Below the pieces are notes generated by a model. The model saw only the letters and a program-made list of their open reading frames with translations. It was not told the origin of the DNA and did not search any database. This document shows positions 1-7,917 of a stretch of 64,000 nt of DNA, in pieces. Within the stretch, counting starts at the first letter, position 1. The number at the start of each line of letters is the position of its first letter. The DNA is from Bradyrhizobium lablabi (GTDB taxonomy: Bacteria > Pseudomonadota > Alphaproteobacteria > Rhizobiales > Xanthobacteraceae), in contig NZ_LT670844.1 in assembly GCF_900141755.1 (NCBI RefSeq), forward strand, positions 5,242,501-5,306,500, written 5' to 3'. The translations under genes were made by a program, and so were the position numbers.

Positions 1-545
1 GCCGGCGTCACGTCATGATAGGCGGGCAGATATTTTGTGCCTTTGCCGGCGGCAACGACGCGGAATCCGGTGGCACGCGCCCAGTCCACCATCTCGGCGG
101 TGAGCGCCGGCTGATCGCCGTAGGCCAGCGAATAGACCACTTGCGCTTTACGCGCTTCGTCCGCGAGCAGCGGCCCCGCCAGCACGTCGGCCTCGACATT
201 GACCATGACGATATGCTTTTTGGCCGCGATCGCCGCGCGGGCATGCTTTATTCCGACCGCGGGATTGCCGGTCGCTTCCACGATCACCTCGATATTGCCT
301 GATGTCGCTTCCGCGCTGTCGGCCGTGAATGTGGTCGCCGCGATCCGCTCGGCGTCCCAGCCGACGGTGCGGCAGGCCTCGCGCGCCCGCTCCGGATCGA
401 GGTCGACGATCACGGGCACTTCGAGCCCCGGCGTATGCGGCACCTGTGATAAAAACATCGAGCCGAATTTTCCAGCGCCGATCAGCGCGACGCGGACGGG
501 TTTACCGGCGGCACGGCGGGCGTTGAGCAGGTGATGGAGGTTCAT
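1..545 (-). CDS. NAD(P)-dependent oxidoreductase, homoserine-dehydrogenase-like (3' part outside window)
   Basis: The reading frame starts at ATG 545 on the minus strand and runs off the left edge, leaving about 181 codons. The N-terminus reads MNLHHLLNARRAAGKPVRVA followed by a Rossmann dinucleotide motif IGAGKFGS (residues 22-29), a beta strand ending in VDLDPERAR, and the VIVEATGNP segment typical of Gfo/Idh and homoserine-dehydrogenase-like folds. Proteins with this start are usually about 430 residues and carry a C-terminal SAF domain; that part is not visible here. The substrate is unknown. It lies upstream of a short palindromic repeat and reads in the same direction as the PhyH gene. 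Confidence 0.75.
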   Translation of the reverse strand, partial: MNLHHLLNARRAAGKPVRVALIGAGKFGSMFLSQVPHTPGLEVPVIVDLDPERAREACRTVGWDAERIAATTFTADSAEATSGNIEVIVEATGNPAVGIKHARAAIAAKKHIVMVNVEADVLAGPLLADEARKAQVVYSLAYGDQPALTAEMVDWARATGFRVVAAGKGTKYLPAYHDVTP

Positions 546-601
546 GGAAGTGATCCAATCGGGTCAGATTATTGGCAGGTAGCTGCGCCAAAACTACATT
601 T

Positions 602-687
602 CGTCATGGCCGGGCGTGTCCCGGCCATCAACGCCCTTTGTGCCTGTGGCAAGACGTGGATGCCCGGCACAAGGCCGGGCATGACGA
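602..687. repeat. Extragenic palindromic repeat (gtcatggccggg family), copy 1
   Basis: The arms are gtcatggccgggcgtgtcccggccat on the left and tgcccggcacaaggccgggcatgac on the right, joined by a stretch containing aagacgtggatg. Each arm can fold on itself and the outer ends are complementary. A second copy with the same architecture lies at 56018-56108. It fills most of the gap between the partial oxidoreductase and the PhyH stop codon. Confidence 0.85.
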
Positions 688-708
688 CTTGGTTGGTGTC
701 CGTGACAA

Positions 709-1509
709 CTACTCCGCCGCCTGGCGATGGGCGCGGGCGAGCCGCAGCAGCGCGTCGTCATCGACCGTCTTGATCGGCGTAAAGTCCCGGTGGGCGATAT
801 ATTCCGGCCGCGTGGGGTTTCGGATGTAGTTCGAAACCGCGTTCAGCGTCAGATAGACGATCTTGCGCGGATAGGGTGTGATGTTGCCGGCCGAGCCGTG
901 CACCAGATTGCCGTGGAACATCAGCATGCCTCCGGCCTTGCCGGTCGGCGCGACGATGCCGCCCTCCCTCACCAGCCGCGTCACGGTCTCTTCGTCCAAG
1001 GTCCACAGCGGATAAGACGTCGTCTGAAGGTCGTGCGAAGCCTTGAGGTCGCCGGCGTGCTGGCTTTTCGGCACCAGCATCAGGGGGCCGTTGATCGGCA
1101 TCACCTCGTCGAGGAAGATCGCGATGTTCATCGCGCGCGGCAACGGCATGCCGTCGTCGCGCTTCCAGGTGCCGTAATCCTGGTGCCACTGCCAGACGTC
1201 GCCCGTGAAGGCGGATTTGGCGTTGATCTTGTACTGGTGCATGTAGACTTTTTCGCCAAAAATCTGTTCCACCGGATCGATCATGCGCGGATGGGCGCCG
1301 AGCAGCCCGAACGCCTCGTTATAGAGATGGGCGGCAAAAGCCGTTCGTGGTGCTCCGCTCTTTTCGCGCCAAACCTCGGGGCGTTTGGTGTCGTAGATGC
1401 CCTCCGCTTCATGCGCCAGCAAGGCCACTTCCTCGGGGCTGAACAATTCGGGCAGGAACAGCCATCCCTCGCGATTAAAATCGTCGATCTGTTGCTGGGT
1501 CAGTTTCAT
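709..1509 (-). CDS. Phytanoyl-CoA dioxygenase (PhyH) family Fe(II)/2-oxoglutarate oxygenase
   Basis: This 266-residue protein is a cytoplasmic non-haem iron oxygenase. The facial triad is visible as H109 and D111 in WQWHQDYGTW and H204 in NLVHGSAGN, with R215 placed to hold 2-oxoglutarate. The segment KSAFTGDVWQWHQD resembles ectoine hydroxylase, but that is also general for PhyH proteins, so the substrate cannot be named. The start at 1509 is supported by AGGAGG just upstream. The gene lies 34 nt downstream of a GntR regulator on the same strand, so the regulator probably controls it. Confidence 0.85.
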   Translation of the reverse strand: MKLTQQQIDDFNREGWLFLPELFSPEEVALLAHEAEGIYDTKRPEVWREKSGAPRTAFAAHLYNEAFGLLGAHPRMIDPVEQIFGEKVYMHQYKINAKSAFTGDVWQWHQDYGTWKRDDGMPLPRAMNIAIFLDEVMPINGPLMLVPKSQHAGDLKASHDLQTTSYPLWTLDEETVTRLVREGGIVAPTGKAGGMLMFHGNLVHGSAGNITPYPRKIVYLTLNAVSNYIRNPTRPEYIAHRDFTPIKTVDDDALLRLARAHRQAAE

Positions 1510-1543
1510 CGGCTCCTCCTTTTGTTATTGATTCCGGCGGCCG

Positions 1544-2218
1544 CTACGCCGCCTTGTCGGTCGCTCTCAGTCTCTCTTCGGTCATCCGTCCGGCGCTCTG
1601 CGCATGCGCCTGCGCCGCGCTCTCGGCGGCTTTGGCGTTGCCGGAAAGAATATGGCGGGCAATCATCTCGTGCTCGGCCCAGGCGCTTTCGCGGTAATCG
1701 AGTTCGGCGAGAACGGTCGCCATCGACCGGCGCATGTGCGGCCATTGCGGCGCAATCATTTCCTCGATCGCGGGATTTCCCGCCAGCCGATAGATCGCAC
1801 TATGGAAATCGACGTCGAGCGCGATTAATTGCGAAAGCGGCGCCTTCCTGCCGACGGCAAGCCCGGCGCGCAGCGCGGCTTCAAGCTGTGCGCGCCCGGC
1901 GGAATCGGCCTTGATCCGAAGCGCTGCGAGCCGTGCCGCCAGCGCGTCGATCGCGCCGCGCACTTCATAAAGCTGGCGGATCCGCTCGGGATCGAGCTGG
2001 GTGACTTCAAAACCCTTGCGGCCGCTTTCGGCGACCAGGCCCTGCCGGTGCAACAGATGCAGCGCATGGGAAACCGGCTGCCGCGAGACGCCGAGTCTTT
2101 GCGCGAGTTCGTTCTGCCGGATGCGCTGTCCCGGCGGCAGGCTGCGGTCGATAATGGCTTCGAGAATCCGCGTATAGACCTGATCGATCAGGTTCGGCAG
2201 CGGGTCTAACGGGATCAT
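1544..2218 (-). CDS. GntR family transcriptional regulator, FadR/FCD type
   Basis: This 224-residue protein has an N-terminal winged helix (residues about 10-75, with GQRIRQNELAQRLGVSRQPVSHALHLL) and an all-helical C-terminal FCD ligand domain. FCD regulators usually sense small carboxylic acids and repress neighbouring catabolic genes. It is the first gene of a two-gene unit with the PhyH oxygenase. A near-perfect 20-bp palindrome sits 15-34 nt upstream of its start and is the likely autoregulatory operator. Confidence 0.9.
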   Translation of the reverse strand: MIPLDPLPNLIDQVYTRILEAIIDRSLPPGQRIRQNELAQRLGVSRQPVSHALHLLHRQGLVAESGRKGFEVTQLDPERIRQLYEVRGAIDALAARLAALRIKADSAGRAQLEAALRAGLAVGRKAPLSQLIALDVDFHSAIYRLAGNPAIEEMIAPQWPHMRRSMATVLAELDYRESAWAEHEMIARHILSGNAKAAESAAQAHAQSAGRMTEERLRATDKAA

Positions 2219-2232
2219 GCCAGCACCCTTTG

Positions 2233-2252
2233 GAATACGGAATTCCGAATTC
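2233..2252. promoter_or_regulatory. Palindromic operator candidate for the GntR regulator
   Basis: The sequence gaatacggaattccgaattc is symmetric about its centre except for one base pair, with the core CGGAATTCCG at 2238-2247. It is close to the gntR start codon (2218) and within the divergent region shared with the methyltransferase gene, where a GntR dimer could block transcription. Binding is inferred from symmetry and position. Confidence 0.6.
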
Positions 2253-2368
2253 GAAAACTAGCCGAAGGAAGGGTGTGTGGTCAAGCGCCAGTCGTTGATA
2301 TTGAGCTCCCTGGCGGCCTTGCGCCGTCGCGCTATTCTCGTGGGCCTAAGGCAAATCGGAGGTCCATC

Positions 2369-3181
2369 ATGAGCAACGACGCGAGTTTCATCGGCAATAT
2401 CCCGCGGTATTACGATGAAGGCCTCGGGCCGCTGATCTTCGTGGATTATGCCACCGAGATCGCGCAACGCGTCGCCGCGGGCAATCCGGCGCGGGTGCTG
2501 GAGACGGCCGCCGGCACCGGCATCGTCACGCGAAAGTTGCGCGACGCATTGCCCGCCGGCACGCAGCTGACGGCCACCGATCTCAATCCGCCGATGCTGG
2601 AGGTCGCGCGTGCCAAGTTTCGCGCCGGCGAGCGGGTCGAGTTCCAGCCTGCCGATGCCGTGGCACTTCCGTTTGGGGATGCAAGCTTCGATGCCGTCGT
2701 GTGCCAGTTCGGCGTGATGTTCTTTCCGGACAAACCAAAATCCTTTTCCGAGGTTTATCGCTTGCTCAGGCCCGGCGGCCGCTATCTGTTCAGCGTCTGG
2801 GACTCACATCGCTATAACCCATTCGGTCGCATCGCCCATCAGGTTGCGGGAAGCTTTTTCCCCGCCGACCCGCCTCAGTTCTACAACGTGCCGTTCTCCT
2901 GCCATCAGATAGATCCCATCAAGGAATTTTTGATCGAGGCCGGCTTTACCGGCATCAACGCTGCCGTGGTAAGTCTGGACAAGGCGATTCCTGACACGGC
3001 AAAATTCGCGCGCGCGGCGGTCTATGGTAATCCGCTCGTCGATCAGATCAGGACGCGAGGCGGCGTCGAGCCGGAACGTGTCGTCGAGGCGCTGCTGGGC
3101 GAATATCGCCGCGAATTCGGCGCCGATCCCGGACGCATGCCGCTTCAGGCGATCTTTTTTTCCGCGACGAAGCCATCGTGA
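2369..3181 (+). CDS. Class I SAM-dependent methyltransferase
   Basis: This 270-residue protein of the UbiE/COQ5-like class carries the SAM-binding motif I as VLETAAGTGIVT (residues 43-54), an acidic residue in TATDLNPPML that would hold the ribose hydroxyls, and the FQPADAVALPFGDASFD segment typical of Methyltransf_11/25. The start at ATG 2369 is chosen because GGAGG lies at about 2358-2362; an upstream GTG at 2273 has no such site. The acceptor substrate is unknown. It is divergent from gntR. Confidence 0.85.
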   Translation: MSNDASFIGNIPRYYDEGLGPLIFVDYATEIAQRVAAGNPARVLETAAGTGIVTRKLRDALPAGTQLTATDLNPPMLEVARAKFRAGERVEFQPADAVALPFGDASFDAVVCQFGVMFFPDKPKSFSEVYRLLRPGGRYLFSVWDSHRYNPFGRIAHQVAGSFFPADPPQFYNVPFSCHQIDPIKEFLIEAGFTGINAAVVSLDKAIPDTAKFARAAVYGNPLVDQIRTRGGVEPERVVEALLGEYRREFGADPGRMPLQAIFFSATKPS

Positions 3182-3202
3182 CCCGGGACGACGCCGCTTT
3201 TC

Positions 3203-4012
3203 CTATGACCCCAAAAACTCCAGCACGATCTCGCTGAATTTCTGCGGCGCCTGTTCGAACATCGGATGCGTGGTGTTGGGGATCATCGCGGTCTTCGAAC
3301 CCTTCACGTTCGCGGCAAGCGTATGCAGCACCTTGGGCAGCGCGCCCTTGGTGTTGGCGCCGCCGACGAACAGTGTCGGCATCTTGATCGCCTCGGCATC
3401 CAGCTTCGAAAATGGCGGACGCTTGTCGCGGCTCTGGCCGATCAGGGTGAAGGCATTGTCGCGCAATTGCTGTTTTGGGGTCGCCGGCAGCCGCGCCCAC
3501 GCGCCCGGGCCCTCGATCGCGTCGAAGAACATCGTCAGCCCGCCCTCGACATCGCCGCCTGCGATCTTGTCGGCGGAGGCCGCAACCCTCGCGGCTAGCG
3601 GCGAGGGGCCCGGCTTGAATGCCGGATCGAGCGTGGCATCCAGCTCGCCACCGGGTTCGGCCAGAATTAGTTTTCGCAGTAAATCAGGCCGCCGCTGCGC
3701 GACGCGGAACGAGACATGCCCGCCGCGGGAATGTCCCATCAGGTCGACCGGGCCGGCGTCAAGCTTCTCGATAAAGCCGATCATGTCGTCGGTGTGCTGC
3801 GCGATCGAATAGGTGTCACCGATGCCGTCCCAATGCTCGGGAAAGAAGTGCCGCAACGACACCGCGATCACCCGATGCTTTCGGCTCAGCGGACCGAGCA
3901 CCGCCGACCAGATCCGGAAATCGCACAGCGAACCGTGCACGCACACCAGCGGCGGGCCGTTCCCGACATCGAGATAGGCCATGTCGTATCCGTTGACGCT
4001 TAGCGTTTGCAT
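3203..4012 (-). CDS. Alpha/beta-fold hydrolase
   Basis: The protein has 269 residues counted from the Met beginning MQTLSVNGYDMAYLD. The nucleophile elbow is GHSRGG with Ser95, the oxyanion strand is VCVHGSLCD, and the catalytic His is expected in IPNTTHPMFEQ near the C-terminus. The reading frame is open for another 74 codons upstream, but that extension is low-complexity and crosses a palindromic repeat, so the internal Met is preferred. It converges on the methyltransferase gene with a 21-nt gap. The substrate is unknown. Confidence 0.85.
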   Translation of the reverse strand: MQTLSVNGYDMAYLDVGNGPPLVCVHGSLCDFRIWSAVLGPLSRKHRVIAVSLRHFFPEHWDGIGDTYSIAQHTDDMIGFIEKLDAGPVDLMGHSRGGHVSFRVAQRRPDLLRKLILAEPGGELDATLDPAFKPGPSPLAARVAASADKIAGGDVEGGLTMFFDAIEGPGAWARLPATPKQQLRDNAFTLIGQSRDKRPPFSKLDAEAIKMPTLFVGGANTKGALPKVLHTLAANVKGSKTAMIPNTTHPMFEQAPQKFSEIVLEFLGS

Positions 4013-4099
4013 GGGGGGCTCGTGGCGGGGCGTCGGTGGGAAGGAGAAGCAGGTCAGAGAGACAATTATTTCACGGAAACCACTGCCCATCCAACCCTT

Positions 4100-4320
4100 G
4101 TCATTCCCCGATGTGCAATTGCACATCGTGGATGCGTCACCCGAACTCGGGTTTACCCGAGTTCGGCAAATCTGATTGGCCAAGTCGGCAACAGCCGACT
4201 TGGACGGCGCAGGCCCGGAAACCATAACCCCCATCGTGGTTATGGATTCCGGGCTCGCTCGCGGAGCCTGTCATCGGGCCGGCCAGAGGCCGGACCCGGT
4301 GGCTCCCGCCCCGGAATGAC
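4100..4320. repeat. Mosaic of extragenic palindromes
   Basis: The gap of about 420 nt between the hydrolase and ogt contains a chain of hairpins: gatgtgcaattgcacatc, cccgaactcgggtttacccgagttcgg (split at ggg), caagtcggcaacagccgacttg, and ccataacccccatcgtggttatgg. The outer ends gtcattccccg and ccccggaatgac are complementary, as in the repeat at 63397-63479. No coding sequence is supported here. Confidence 0.75.
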
Positions 4321-4433
4321 GAATAATGGTACAAAGTTCCCTCGGAATCCGGGTGGATCGCAACAATTTCCAAGCCTAGATTCCACGCAAGGATCAAGCT
4401 CACACCATGGAGCGACAAGATTTGGAGCCAGCC

Positions 4434-4976
4434 ATGACCGACCAACAGTTTACAATATTCGACACCGCGATCGGCCGCTGCGGCATCGCCTGGGGACCGC
4501 GCGGCATCAATGCGGTGCAACTGCCGATGGGCAGCGAGGACAAGACCCGCGCCCGCATCCGCCAGCGCTATGGCGATATCGCCGAGGCGCCGCCGCCTAA
4601 CGAAGTTCAACATGCGATCGACGGGATCGTCGAATTGCTCGCGGGCAAGCCGAACGATCTCGCCGACGTCGTGCTCGATCTCGACGGCGTTCCCGAGTTC
4701 CATCGCGGGGTCTACGACATCGCGCGCAGCATCCCGCCGGGCAAGACCATGACCTATGGCGACATTGCAAAACGGCTCGGCGGCGTCGAATTGTCACGCG
4801 ATGTCGGCCAGGCGCTCGGGCGCAATCCCTGTCCGATTGTGGTGCCCTGTCACCGCGTGCTCGCCGCCGGCGGCAAGCCCGGCGGCTTCTCCGCCAATGG
4901 CGGCGTCGCCACCAAGCTCAAGATGCTGGCGATCGAGGGCGCGGTCGTGAACCACACGCCGAATTTGTTCGAGTGA
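4434..4976 (+). CDS. ogt: Methylated-DNA--protein-cysteine S-methyltransferase
   Basis: This 180-residue DNA repair protein transfers the methyl group of O6-methylguanine (or O4-methylthymine) irreversibly to its own cysteine. The active-site motif PCHRV is present with Cys139, followed by the usual GKPGGFSANGG loop; the wing region KTMTYGDIAKRLG and VGQALGRNP is also typical. It lacks an Ada-type N-terminal domain. ATG 4434 is preferred over ATG 4407 because GGAG lies about 7 nt upstream. It is flanked on both sides by palindromic repeats and so is probably transcribed alone. Confidence 0.92.
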   Translation: MTDQQFTIFDTAIGRCGIAWGPRGINAVQLPMGSEDKTRARIRQRYGDIAEAPPPNEVQHAIDGIVELLAGKPNDLADVVLDLDGVPEFHRGVYDIARSIPPGKTMTYGDIAKRLGGVELSRDVGQALGRNPCPIVVPCHRVLAAGGKPGGFSANGGVATKLKMLAIEGAVVNHTPNLFE

Positions 4977-4987
4977 GCCGGCTGCTT

Positions 4988-5123
4988 CTCCCTCGCCCCG
5001 CTCTTCGCGGGGAGAGGGTCGGGGTGAGGGGCTCTATCCGCGAACACTGAAGCAAAACGTGTGCGGAGACTCCCCCTCACCCGGCGCTATGCGCCGACCT
5101 CTCCCCGCAAGCGGGGCGAGGTG
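4988..5123. repeat. Two facing palindromic units (ccctcgccccgc ... gggtgagggg family)
   Basis: The first unit, 4988-5031, contains cgccccgctcttcgcgggga and ends in ggggtgagggg. The second, 5071-5123, starts with cccctcaccc and ends with gcaagcggggcgaggtga. They are inverted relative to each other and lie between two converging genes, where they may act as a bidirectional transcription terminator. Related units occur at 9312-9510. Confidence 0.75.
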
Positions 5124-5144
5124 AACTGAGCAAGCGGCTTCGGA

Positions 5145-6014
5145 CTAGACCGCCTCACACGAAAAGCCATCGCCCTTGCGGCGGATTCTTCCCGTTGAGG
5201 GCGAGGGGAAATGCGCGGTGCAGCACAGCGTATCGGTATCGCAGAAACGTTCCATGAAATTGCGCCGCGTCGTAGCCGCCTGCACCTGATCGACATCGAA
5301 TTTCGCCGACAGCTCCGGATAACGCGTCTGCAGCGGCGAATGCATCAAATCGCCGCTGAACACGGCGGCGTCTTTACCGCGGCCGAACGTGAAGGCGACA
5401 TGTCCCGGCGTGTGGCCCGGCGTCGGCAGGATGCGCGCGTGGTCGCCGATCGCATAATCGTCGCGCACAATTTCTGCCCGCTTGGCCTCGACCACCGGCA
5501 GCACGCTGTCGCCGAACGGCGGCACCGGAGTTTTCGAGTGCTGCTCGGCCCAGTAGTCGAATTCGCGTTTGCCGAATACATACCGCGCGTTCGGGAAGGT
5601 CGGCACCCAACGGCCGTTTTCCAGCCGCGTGTTCCACCCGACGTGATCGACATGCAGATGCGTGCACATCACGAAATCGATATCGCGAACGGAAAAGCCC
5701 GCCGCCGCCAGCCCGCGCATAAAGGTGTCGTCGGTTTTCATGTTCCATTTCGGGCGCAGCGGCCGCGGCTTGTCGTTGCCGATGCAGCTGTCGACCAGGA
5801 TGGTGTGATGCGGCGTCTTCACGACGTAGGACTGGAAACACAGGATCAGCACGTCTTCGGCATCGATCGCGCCGGCCTCTCGCATCCACGGCCTGTTCTC
5901 CGCGAGCAGATCCGGCGTGAGCGCGGGCAGCAGGTCCAGCGCGGGCAGGAAAGTGGTCTCCTGCTCGATGATGCGATGAATGGTGAGATCGCCGACCGTG
6001 AGTTTGAGACTCAT
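5145..6014 (-). CDS. MBL-fold metallo-hydrolase (copy 1)
   Basis: This 289-residue cytoplasmic protein has the metal-binding motif THLHVDHVGW with H119, H121, D123 and H124, followed by TPGHTPGHVAF and a downstream SGDLMHSP Asp ligand, and so should bind two zinc ions. Architecture is that of the AHL-lactonase/AttM-like group, but lactonase activity cannot be claimed from sequence alone. It is a paralogue of the protein at 7918-8766 (shared SYVVKTP/ALVVETP, THLHVDHVGWNT and NARYVFG segments). It lies 18 nt downstream of a GST gene on the same strand. Confidence 0.88.
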   Translation of the reverse strand: MSLKLTVGDLTIHRIIEQETTFLPALDLLPALTPDLLAENRPWMREAGAIDAEDVLILCFQSYVVKTPHHTILVDSCIGNDKPRPLRPKWNMKTDDTFMRGLAAAGFSVRDIDFVMCTHLHVDHVGWNTRLENGRWVPTFPNARYVFGKREFDYWAEQHSKTPVPPFGDSVLPVVEAKRAEIVRDDYAIGDHARILPTPGHTPGHVAFTFGRGKDAAVFSGDLMHSPLQTRYPELSAKFDVDQVQAATTRRNFMERFCDTDTLCCTAHFPSPSTGRIRRKGDGFSCEAV

Positions 6015-6032
6015 CGCACCAACCTTCCTTTG

Positions 6033-6647
6033 TTACGCCGGCGGCGGTGCTGAAATCTTCACCGAAGGCCGCGCCAGCATTTTCTCATGGAACGCATCGA
6101 GCTTCGGATAGGCCTTGCGCCAGCCGCAATCGGGAAAGCGGAAATCGGCATAGCCGAGCACGCAAACGAGGCCAATCTGCGCGATATCGAACGGCCGCGC
6201 CAGCATCTCGGCCTGGTTCTCGAAGCGCGCCATGCCTTGCCAGGCGCGGTTCCAATGATCGTCCGACCAGGCCTTCCAGCGCAGCGGCTCCGGTCGCACC
6301 ATGTTCTCATAGCGGCACAGCAGCATGGAATCGAGCATGCCCTGCAGCAGCGAATGGTCGCTCTTGACCTTCCAGCGTGCCGGGCCAGAGGCCGGAATCA
6401 ATTTTCCGCCACCGGCTAGTTCGTCGAAATATTCCGTCATGACGTAGGAATCCAGGATCACCTCGCCATTGTCGAGGATCAACACCGGCAATTTCTTCAA
6501 GGGCGTGATGCGCGAATATTCTTCGTTGGGCTGGCCCGGCGCGACGGACGTCGTAACGAATTCGATCTTATCGATCAGGCCGAGTTCGATCGCGGCAATG
6601 CGCACCTTGCGGGCGAATGGTGAGGCCGGGGAGAATGTGAGTTTCAT
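6033..6647 (-). CDS. Glutathione S-transferase family protein
   Basis: This 204-residue protein has an N-terminal thioredoxin-like domain (residues 1-75, with MKLTFSPASPFARKVRIAAIELG and VILDSYVMTEYFDEL) and a helical C-terminal domain. The usual Ser/Tyr/Cys near the N-terminus is represented by S6/S9 in FSPASPFAR. It precedes the MBL-fold gene in a likely two-gene unit; MBL-fold and GST genes together suggest thioester or xenobiotic handling, which is inference. Confidence 0.87.
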   Translation of the reverse strand: MKLTFSPASPFARKVRIAAIELGLIDKIEFVTTSVAPGQPNEEYSRITPLKKLPVLILDNGEVILDSYVMTEYFDELAGGGKLIPASGPARWKVKSDHSLLQGMLDSMLLCRYENMVRPEPLRWKAWSDDHWNRAWQGMARFENQAEMLARPFDIAQIGLVCVLGYADFRFPDCGWRKAYPKLDAFHEKMLARPSVKISAPPPA

Positions 6648-6685
6648 GTTGCAACCTTTGAAATATGCTCAGGCGGAAAATCATC

Positions 6686-6840
6686 CGTCATTGCGAGCCA
6701 CCGGGTCGGCGCGGAGCGCCGCCTGATGACAGGCTCCGCGAAGCAATCCATAGAGCCGCGAAAAAACCGTGGATTGCTTCGTCGCGGAGCCTGTCATCGC
6801 GCGCGCGTTCGCGCGACCCGTTAACTCCTCGCAATGACGG
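6686..6840. repeat. Extragenic palindrome (cgtcattgcgagc family), copy 1
   Basis: It opens with cgtcattgcgagccaccggg and closes with ctcctcgcaatgacgg, which is complementary. Internal segments gatgacaggctccgcgaagc and gcttcgtcgcggagcctgtc are also inverted. It fills the gap between the GST start and the FAH-family stop. A second, shorter copy lies at 12166-12285 and a fragment is embedded near 9383-9400. Confidence 0.85.
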
Positions 6841-6872
6841 TGGTTGGCATTTGCGACGGCGGCGCAAAAGCC

Positions 6873-7715
6873 TCACGCCTCAATAATCTGCTGCCGTTGC
6901 TCGCCGAGCCCCTCGATACCGAGCGTGACGACGTCGCCGACATTGAGGAATTGCGGCGGCTTCATGCCGGCGCCGACGCCGGGCGGGGTGCCCGTGGTGA
7001 TGACGTCACCCGGCAACAGCGTCAGGAATCGCGAGACATAGGCGATGCATTTTGCCATCGAGAAGATCATGGTCGAGGTCGATCCAGTCTGGCGGCGCTT
7101 GCCGTTGACGTCGAGCCACAGCGACAATTTCTGCACGTCCGGGATCTCGTCCTTGGTCACGAGCCAGGGGCCGAGCGGGCCAAACGTGTCGTGCGACTTG
7201 CCCTTGGTCCATTGGCCGAGGCGCTCGAGCTGGAAATTGCGCTCGGACACGTCGTTGCAGACGCAGTAGCCGGCAACGTGGTTGAGCGCGTCGGCCTCCG
7301 AGACGTATTTGGCGCGGGTGCCGATGATGGCGGCGATTTCGACTTCCCAATCGAGCTTGATCGAGTCGCGCGGCTTCTCGACCGGATCGTTGGGGCCGCT
7401 CAGCGCGGTATTGGCTTTCAGGAAGAAGATCGGCTCGGTTGGAATCTGCGCTCCGGTCTCCTTGGCGTGATCGACGTAATTGAGGCCGATAGCGACGAAT
7501 TTCGAGATGCCGGTCACCGGCGCGCCGATCCGCGGGCTGCCGCTGACGGCGGGAAGCGTGGCCGGGTCGAGGGCGGTGAGTTTTGAAAGCGACGCCGGCG
7601 AATAGGCCTCGCCGCTGAGGTCCTTCACATGCGCCGACAGATCGCGCAATTGACCCGATTTGTCGATCAGGCCGGGCTTTTCCTGGCCAAGTGCCCCGTA
7701 ACGAACCAGCTTCAT
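6873..7715 (-). CDS. Fumarylacetoacetate hydrolase (FAH) family protein
   Basis: This 280-residue protein belongs to the FAH/HpcE fold, which cleaves or isomerises beta-diketo and enol substrates using Mg2+. The core metal site is visible as KLDWEVEIAAIIG, followed by GYCVCNDVSERNFQ, GPLGPWLVTKDEI and the TGTPPGVG loop. The start MKLVRYGALG at 7715 is preferred to a further-upstream Met because AGGGAGTG precedes it. The exact substrate is not deducible; ureidoglycolate lyase and hydroxyheptadienedioate isomerase annotations are both common for this type. Confidence 0.88.
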   Translation of the reverse strand: MKLVRYGALGQEKPGLIDKSGQLRDLSAHVKDLSGEAYSPASLSKLTALDPATLPAVSGSPRIGAPVTGISKFVAIGLNYVDHAKETGAQIPTEPIFFLKANTALSGPNDPVEKPRDSIKLDWEVEIAAIIGTRAKYVSEADALNHVAGYCVCNDVSERNFQLERLGQWTKGKSHDTFGPLGPWLVTKDEIPDVQKLSLWLDVNGKRRQTGSTSTMIFSMAKCIAYVSRFLTLLPGDVITTGTPPGVGAGMKPPQFLNVGDVVTLGIEGLGEQRQQIIEA

Positions 7716-7917
7716 TTTGTCACTCCCTAGGACGATGGTGGCTTGCATGCTTCTTGGAACAGCGCGGGGGGAAATTCAACTGCTGACTGACCGCTGCATT
7801 GCTGCTCCCCTCATCTCGAGGAGCGGCCTTTAGGCAGCGTCTCGAAGGATGGGCGGCATTGGGGCCGCATGGTTCGAGACACGCGGATCGCGCTCCTCAC
7901 CACCATCGGGGCTGCCG

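Noticed and set aside
727..1914. 395-codon open frame on the plus strand over the PhyH and GntR genes
   Set aside because: It is a shadow: both genes on the other strand have clear family motifs and ribosome-binding sites.
4100..4320. CRISPR array
   Set aside because: The hairpins differ in sequence and spacing; there are no regular identical repeats with unique spacers and no cas gene.
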